A DNA stretch of 64,000 nucleotides from an uncultured Lachnospiraceae bacterium. GTDB lineage: Bacteria > Bacillota > Clostridia > Lachnospirales > Lachnospiraceae. Position 1 is the first letter of the stretch, and each line of letters begins with the position of its first letter. A model generated the notes under the pieces. That model saw only the letters and a list, made by a program, of their open reading frames with translations, did not search any database and was not told the origin of the DNA. A program made the position numbers and the translations under genes. The stretch covers positions 1 through 64,000 of the forward strand of contig CAJUEY010000009.1 in NCBI GenBank assembly GCA_910585825.1. Reading direction: 5' to 3'. This document shows positions 62,906 through 64,000 of the stretch, piece after piece.

Positions 62906-62963
62906 ATCCTGTTCTCCTTCTCAAAAAGATAAAATCCTATTACATATTCTAAGCTAAAATCAC

Positions 62964-63007
62964 GAAAAAAGAAAGAGGAAATACGATTCTTTTATGTATT
63001 TCCTCTA
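62964..63007 (-). terminator. Rho-independent terminator after YitT
   Basis: Perfect 11-base arms AGAGGAAATAC (62974-62984) and GTATTTCCTCT (62996-63006), with a T-run on the minus strand. The stem begins within the stop codon of the YitT gene. Confidence 0.9.
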
Positions 63008-63886
63008 TTTTTTTGTGTTATGATATTCCATAAAGCCTTCGCCTAAAACTTCTCTTGCATCTGATACAATCACAAAAGCACGACTGTCAATCCCAACAAC
63101 GATTTCTTTCAAATCCACGATTTCTTTTTTAGAAACAACACAGTACAGCATACATTTCTCATTTCCGGAATACATGCCCATTGCAGAAATCCCTGTAATC
63201 CCACGGTTTAAATTTTCCATAAGCGCCTGCGCAATCTCTTTATGATGTTCGGTAATAATAAACGCCGCTTTGGAATATTTCATACCTTCCATTAAAGCAT
63301 CCGATACTTTTGAGGTAATGTAAATTGCTATGACAGCATACAATCCTGCCTTTAATCCAAATGCATACAATCCGCAAAGCACAATCATTCCGTCAATAAT
63401 CTGCATGATCTGCACAACCGAATAATGACGCTGCTTATTTTGAATCAGCGCCGCAGCCATATCAGTACCTCCGGTGGTCGCCTTAGACAAAAGCGTCAAT
63501 CCGATTCCAACGCCCATCATCACGCCGCCAAACACTGCTGCTAAAAGCGGATCATCCTGCGCCATATTGACAGGCGCTATCACATAAAGCCATACAGAAA
63601 GCAAAACCGTAGCAACTGCTGTTCTTTCTACAAAGTTCCTGCCCTTTACCTTCCATCCAATCAAAAACATCGGAATATTCAATGCCAGGTTGGTCAGCCA
63701 GAGAGGAATGCCTCCTTCTGTGACTGTAAGACTCATTTGTCTGACGATAATTGCAATGCCGGTAAATCCTCCTGTAACAAGCCCCGCCGGGTCCAAAAAC
63801 CACTGAATCCCGAGAGCCATACAGCCTGTTCCCACCGCAATCATCAAATAATCCACATAGAGCCGCCTTTTGTTTAACAACTTCAT
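63005..63886 (-). CDS. YitT-family membrane protein
   Basis: 293 residues. Five or six membrane helices (first near YLMIAVGTGCMALGI) with the repeated DUF161 motifs (DPAGLVTGGFTGIAIIVRQ) and a cytoplasmic C-terminal DUF2179 domain (GITGISAMGMYSG). Function not established in the family. No strong ribosome site; the start may be coupled to the upstream frame. Confidence 0.9.
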   Translation of the reverse strand: MKLLNKRRLYVDYLMIAVGTGCMALGIQWFLDPAGLVTGGFTGIAIIVRQMSLTVTEGGIPLWLTNLALNIPMFLIGWKVKGRNFVERTAVATVLLSVWLYVIAPVNMAQDDPLLAAVFGGVMMGVGIGLTLLSKATTGGTDMAAALIQNKQRHYSVVQIMQIIDGMIVLCGLYAFGLKAGLYAVIAIYITSKVSDALMEGMKYSKAAFIITEHHKEIAQALMENLNRGITGISAMGMYSGNEKCMLYCVVSKKEIVDLKEIVVGIDSRAFVIVSDAREVLGEGFMEYHNTKK

Positions 63887-63889
63887 ATA

Positions 63890-64000
63890 CTATATTCTGT
63901 CCTTATTTTCATTTTGTCTGTATTTTGATACCGAATGGCGAAGCCTGCCCCTGAGAGCCAGCTTTTTTAAAGTATTTCCCACCTGAATCTTTCCCTGATT
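63890..64000 (-). CDS. C-terminal end of an upstream gene (partial)
   Basis: The last 36 codons before a TAG at 63890-63892 form an open, basic sequence (GKIQVGNTLKKLALRGRLR). The gene continues beyond the window. Too little is present to identify it. Confidence 0.5.
   Translation of the reverse strand, partial: NQGKIQVGNTLKKLALRGRLRHSVSKYRQNENKDRI

Noticed and set aside
1..64000. tRNA, rRNA or intact insertion sequence
   Set aside because: No cloverleaf, rRNA motif or complete transposase with terminal repeats was seen; only one transposase fragment at 23.4-23.7 kb.

Overview
The window comes from a low-GC, Gram-positive anaerobe of the Clostridia, most likely a Lachnospiraceae-type gut bacterium. 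The evidence is a two-subunit NAD-type dihydroorotate dehydrogenase (pyrK/pyrD), an apgM-type enzyme within the threonine genes, prfB with its programmed frameshift, agr-type peptide signalling, GHKL/LytTR two-component systems, FtsEX, YitT and strong GGAGG ribosome sites. Nearly every gene lies on the minus strand, so transcription runs from high to low coordinates.

Region A (about 1-20,900) is a compact contractile-injection-type (T6SS-like) locus. In transcription order it holds agrD, agrB, a membrane-anchored VWA protein, a large sheath-like protein, two tube-like paralogues, a first effector/immunity pair, DnaJ, two FHA proteins, a PP2C phosphatase, a degenerate PP2C with a transmembrane helix and helical repeats, two unknown proteins, an Hsp70-like ATPase, a baseplate-like protein, a PsbP/Mog1-like adaptor candidate, a VgrG-like spike, a second effector/immunity pair and a broken effector copy. 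No ClpV, TssM or gp25 homologue is recognisable. The agr genes overlap the first structural gene and share one promoter with it, so quorum control of the whole locus is the simplest reading. The two effectors share a new-looking N-terminal domain with an LAEPG motif.

Region B (about 21,000-27,050) holds the agrC/agrA-like pair, a transposase remnant, a small membrane protein, a damaged TetR gene, a second GHKL/LytTR pair and one divergent small membrane gene, the only credible intact plus-strand gene.

Region C (about 27,170-44,590) contains an M26-like zinc protease and a tightly coupled seven-gene set. That set has a radical-SAM/SPASM enzyme, a two-domain beta-sandwich protein with a tyrosine-rich tail, a 1172-residue protein, two smaller beta-rich proteins, a giant DUF6603-like protein and a helical protein whose 3' end overlaps the giant gene in another frame. 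I cannot assign a function. Together with region A it is the best candidate here for an undescribed system.

Region D (about 44,800-48,640) is patchy: two zinc-ribbon membrane proteins, fragments of a Gfo/Idh oxidoreductase and a GyrI-like domain, and a DUF262/DUF1524 gene broken by one base in a T tract. Region E (48,634-64,000) is housekeeping: pyrD-pyrK-pyrF-pyrC continuous with aspartokinase, apgM, hom and an ACT protein, then prfB, VanZ, an S41 protease, ftsX, ftsE, a CdaR-like regulator and YitT. I saw no rRNA, tRNA or CRISPR array. All assignments come from reading motifs by eye; no search was run.
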